Position numbers and translations under genes: made by a program | In this document: positions 34,246 through 35,941 of the stretch, piece after piece | Position numbering within the stretch: the stretch's first letter is position 1 | Layout of the letters: every line of letters starts with the position of its first letter | Source of the DNA: Nostoc sp. NMS9 | GTDB lineage: Bacteria; Cyanobacteriota; Cyanobacteriia; Cyanobacteriales; Nostocaceae | Reading direction: 5' to 3' | Assembly: GCF_017114995.1 (NCBI RefSeq) | Contig: NZ_JABXKL010000064.1 | Location: 1-35,941 of the forward strand | Length of the DNA: 35,941 nt | The notes under the pieces: generated by a model | Databases searched by the model: none | What the model saw: only the letters and a program-made list of their open reading frames with translations | Told to the model about the DNA's origin: nothing

Positions 34246-34340
34246 CAATACAGTTCAGAATGAGCAACAAAATCTAGATGTAGAGACGCGATTTATTGCA
34301 TCTTGAAAGACCAATTATCTATACTAATAACCCTTAACCC
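34246..34340. repeat. 95-bp dispersed repeat, second copy
   Basis: CAATACAGTTCAGAATGAGC begins a 95-bp block that matches 33126-33220 with few substitutions and ends at CCCTTAACCC in both. It lacks the terminal inverted repeats of the first copy. Confidence 0.85.
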
Positions 34341-34384
34341 TACCTCCACAACCTCATACTTCATGCAAAAGAAAACTGCTGTAT

Positions 34385-34417
34385 AATCCTCCCCGTACTT
34401 GAAGTATGAGGAGGATT
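34385..34417. repeat. Hairpin AATCCTCC...GGAGGATT
   Basis: Arms AATCCTCC and GGAGGATT enclose a second partial pairing (GTACTT/GAAGTAT). The shape recalls subterminal hairpins of IS200/IS605 elements, but no transposase is near. Confidence 0.5.
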
Positions 34418-34425
34418 CAATTATC

Positions 34426-34458
34426 CCAAATTAGCAATATTGATGATTGCTAATTTGG
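34426..34458. terminator. Strong hairpin downstream of the RTX gene
   Basis: CCAAATTAGCAAT (34426-34438) and ATTGCTAATTTGG (34446-34458) form a perfect 13-bp stem with a 7-nt loop, 57 bp past the RTX stop on the minus strand. There is no marked T run, so it is a possible rather than certain terminator. Confidence 0.45.
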
Positions 34459-34514
34459 ATTTACCTGTAAGCTTGCAGACATGCCTTAGTTTCTCTATGG
34501 ATTTTGAGAGATGT

Positions 34515-35941
34515 TTACGCAACGATCTCAAAGTTTGTAGCTGATAATAATGGTGGGGCTGTGTATTGATTGTTATCGTTATCAATGTTGGCAAACAGAC
34601 TACCTGTCCCAAAGCCTGGTGATGTCAAGTTTTGGTTGAAGAACAAGTTGCCAGTTCCAAGACTATAAGTAATGAGTCCAGAGCTAGTTGCAGCTGCTGC
34701 ATCATTAGCTACTATCCTAATTTGGAACAGATTATTGAGTCCAGCAAAAGTTGTCTTATCGAGGACAATTTTATCGCTATAGCTGCTGAAGTCTGTAATT
34801 TTATCTACATTGAGATCGGCACTATTGTACCCAGTACCTGAGTTGAATACAAAGCGATCGCTACCAGCACCACCAGTCAGGATGTCATTACCTTTACCAC
34901 CTCGTAATGTATCATTACCAGCATCTCCATAGAGTAAGTCATTGCCAGCACCACCATAGAGAATGTCATTACCCTCACCACCGAAGGCTCTCAACGGTGT
35001 CGCTGTACCGCTACCATCCAGGAAGTCATTGCCAGCCCCACCTGTGAACCATACTGCATTTACAGAAGTTGCTGACAGGTTGTTGACATCGAGGATGTCA
35101 TCACCTCCACCACCATTGATTTCAAACCTCTCTGCACTGTCTACAGTCAGAGTGAAGGGAACCAGGTTCAGCCGATCAAAGATTGCTCTGCCTTGAGCAT
35201 CTTGTTGCAGGCGGAAGTTGTCTCCCACACCCGCGCCATTGACCTCAACCACGTCATAGCCAGCGTTACCGCTGATTCTGTCGCTACCATCACCATTATT
35301 CCAGATCAGGCGATCGTTGCCGTTTCCACCAGTGAAGGTGTCGTTGCCACGATTTCCAAGTATGGTATCGTTTCCATCCCCACCAGATAGATAGTCGATA
35401 CCATCGCCACCTCGTAACAGATCGTTACCAGTATCACCATAGAGGTTGTCATTGCCAGTACCACCTGTCAGGCTGTCATTACCCTCACCACCAAAGGCTC
35501 TCAAAGGTGTCGCTGTGCCACTACCATCCAGCACATCATTTCCAGCCCCGCCTGTGAACCATACCGCATTTACAGAAGTTGCTGACAGGTTATTGACATC
35601 GAGGATGTCATCACCTCCACCACCATTGATTTCAAACCTCTCTGCACTGTCTACAGTCAGAGTGAAGGGAACCAGGTTCAGCCGATCAAAGATTGCTCTG
35701 CCTTGAGCATCTTGTTGCAGGCGGAAGTTGTCTCCCACACCCGCGCCATTGACCTCAACCACGTCATAGCCAGCGTTACCGCTGATTCTGTCGCTACCAT
35801 CACCATTATTCCAGATCAGGCGATCGTTGCCGTTTCCACCAGTGAAGGTGTCGTTGCCACGATTTCCAAGTATGGTATCGTTTCCATCCCCACCAGATAG
35901 ATAGTCGATACCATCGCCACCTCGTAACAGATCGTTACCAG
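34515..35941 (-). CDS. RTX calcium-binding repeat protein, 3' part
   Basis: At least 475 residues are visible, and the reading frame runs off the right edge, so the N-terminus is unseen. Blocks of GGxGNDxLxG nonapeptides (GGEGNDSLTGGTGNDNLYGD; GGNGNDRLIWNNGDGSD) form Ca2+-binding beta-rolls. Between them a domain of about 100 residues (VVEVNGAGVGDNFRLQQDAQ, later FEINGGGGDDILDVNNLSAT) repeats with a period of 170 residues. The C-terminus (NVDKITDFSSYSDKIVLDKT to FEIVA) is the type I secretion (serralysin-type) end. The protein is probably exported in one step by an ABC/HlyD/TolC system. No catalytic domain is visible in this part. The GTG at 35762 is not the real start. Confidence 0.85.
   Translation of the reverse strand, partial: GNDLLRGGDGIDYLSGGDGNDTILGNRGNDTFTGGNGNDRLIWNNGDGSDRISGNAGYDVVEVNGAGVGDNFRLQQDAQGRAIFDRLNLVPFTLTVDSAERFEINGGGGDDILDVNNLSATSVNAVWFTGGAGNDVLDGSGTATPLRAFGGEGNDSLTGGTGNDNLYGDTGNDLLRGGDGIDYLSGGDGNDTILGNRGNDTFTGGNGNDRLIWNNGDGSDRISGNAGYDVVEVNGAGVGDNFRLQQDAQGRAIFDRLNLVPFTLTVDSAERFEINGGGGDDILDVNNLSATSVNAVWFTGGAGNDFLDGSGTATPLRAFGGEGNDILYGGAGNDLLYGDAGNDTLRGGKGNDILTGGAGSDRFVFNSGTGYNSADLNVDKITDFSSYSDKIVLDKTTFAGLNNLFQIRIVANDAAAATSSGLITYSLGTGNLFFNQNLTSPGFGTGSLFANIDNDNNQYTAPPLLSATNFEIVA
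34960..35941. repeat. 510-bp tandem repeat inside the RTX gene
   Basis: Sequence at 35470-35941 recurs 510 bp to the left, nearly identical; the stretches 35193-35390 and 35703-35900 encode the same residues on the opposite strand too. Because 510 is 170 codons, copy number can change without a frameshift. Confidence 0.9.

Noticed and set aside
34072..34263. 63-codon plus-strand ORF
   Set aside because: It begins in one interspersed repeat and ends in another, without a ribosome binding site.
34963..35900. Plus-strand ORFs of 65-86 codons opposite the RTX gene
   Set aside because: They are antisense shadows of the repeat region and duplicate themselves with the 510-bp period.

Overview
The window comes from a filamentous or Nostocales-like cyanobacterium. 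The evidence is dense HIP1 octamers (GCGATCGC), short GC-rich palindromic repeats between genes, DevB/DevC-type exporter genes, a plant-type ethylene-binding histidine kinase, CHAT/TPR and RTX proteins, and cyanobacterial transposon types. It is an accessory, repeat-rich region with many broken genes.

Layout. 1-1070 is transposon debris: a TnsB N-terminal fragment and an IS1-type fragment. 1121-13524 is a co-oriented natural-product cluster: a 2818-residue fully reducing, C-methylating type I polyketide synthase with a fused thioesterase, then an Fe(II)/2-oxoglutarate dioxygenase, then a DevB membrane-fusion protein and a DevC permease. The DevA ATPase expected next is absent. A second copy of the dioxygenase 3' end (92 bp) remains behind the intact gene, the scar of a lost tandem paralogue. 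13600-14690 holds gene fragments, an XRE-type regulator and an acidic 44-residue ORF.

14869-17070 is the most unusual stretch. An IS630 element with a duplicated right end lies beside the remains of a type I CRISPR operon (cas6 3' end and cas8-like 5' end). The cas6 fragment stops exactly where TnsB-type transposon end repeats begin. Behind these lies a degenerate CRISPR array whose repeats, read on the minus strand, end in GGGTGGGTTGAAAG, the form typical of type V-K CRISPR-associated transposons (CAST). The array ends in an atypical, insertion-bearing repeat followed by a spacer-like sequence, the arrangement known for the homing guide of V-K CASTs. I read this as the right-end scar of a V-K CAST that landed in another CRISPR locus. 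Cas12k is not visible.

17635-21144 encodes a two-gene signalling operon (ethylene-binding sensor kinase, then a receiver-PAS-kinase protein). 21308-22471 is an ArgJ-family acetyltransferase that resembles the OAT2/Orf6 branch of the clavulanic acid cluster more than housekeeping ArgJ. 22480-27260 mixes palindromic repeats, an unrecognised membrane protein, an exported protein, a 21-bp tandem array open on both strands, and a CHAT protease-like protein that has lost most of its TPR region. 27260-30958 (minus) is a PaoABC-type molybdenum aldehyde oxidoreductase operon, divergent from a FAD monooxygenase (31531-32724). The right end holds MITE-like repeats, a DUF6174-like exported protein and the 3' part of an RTX protein with 510-bp internal repeats that runs off the window.

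All family assignments come from reading motifs by eye and from memory of families; no search was run.
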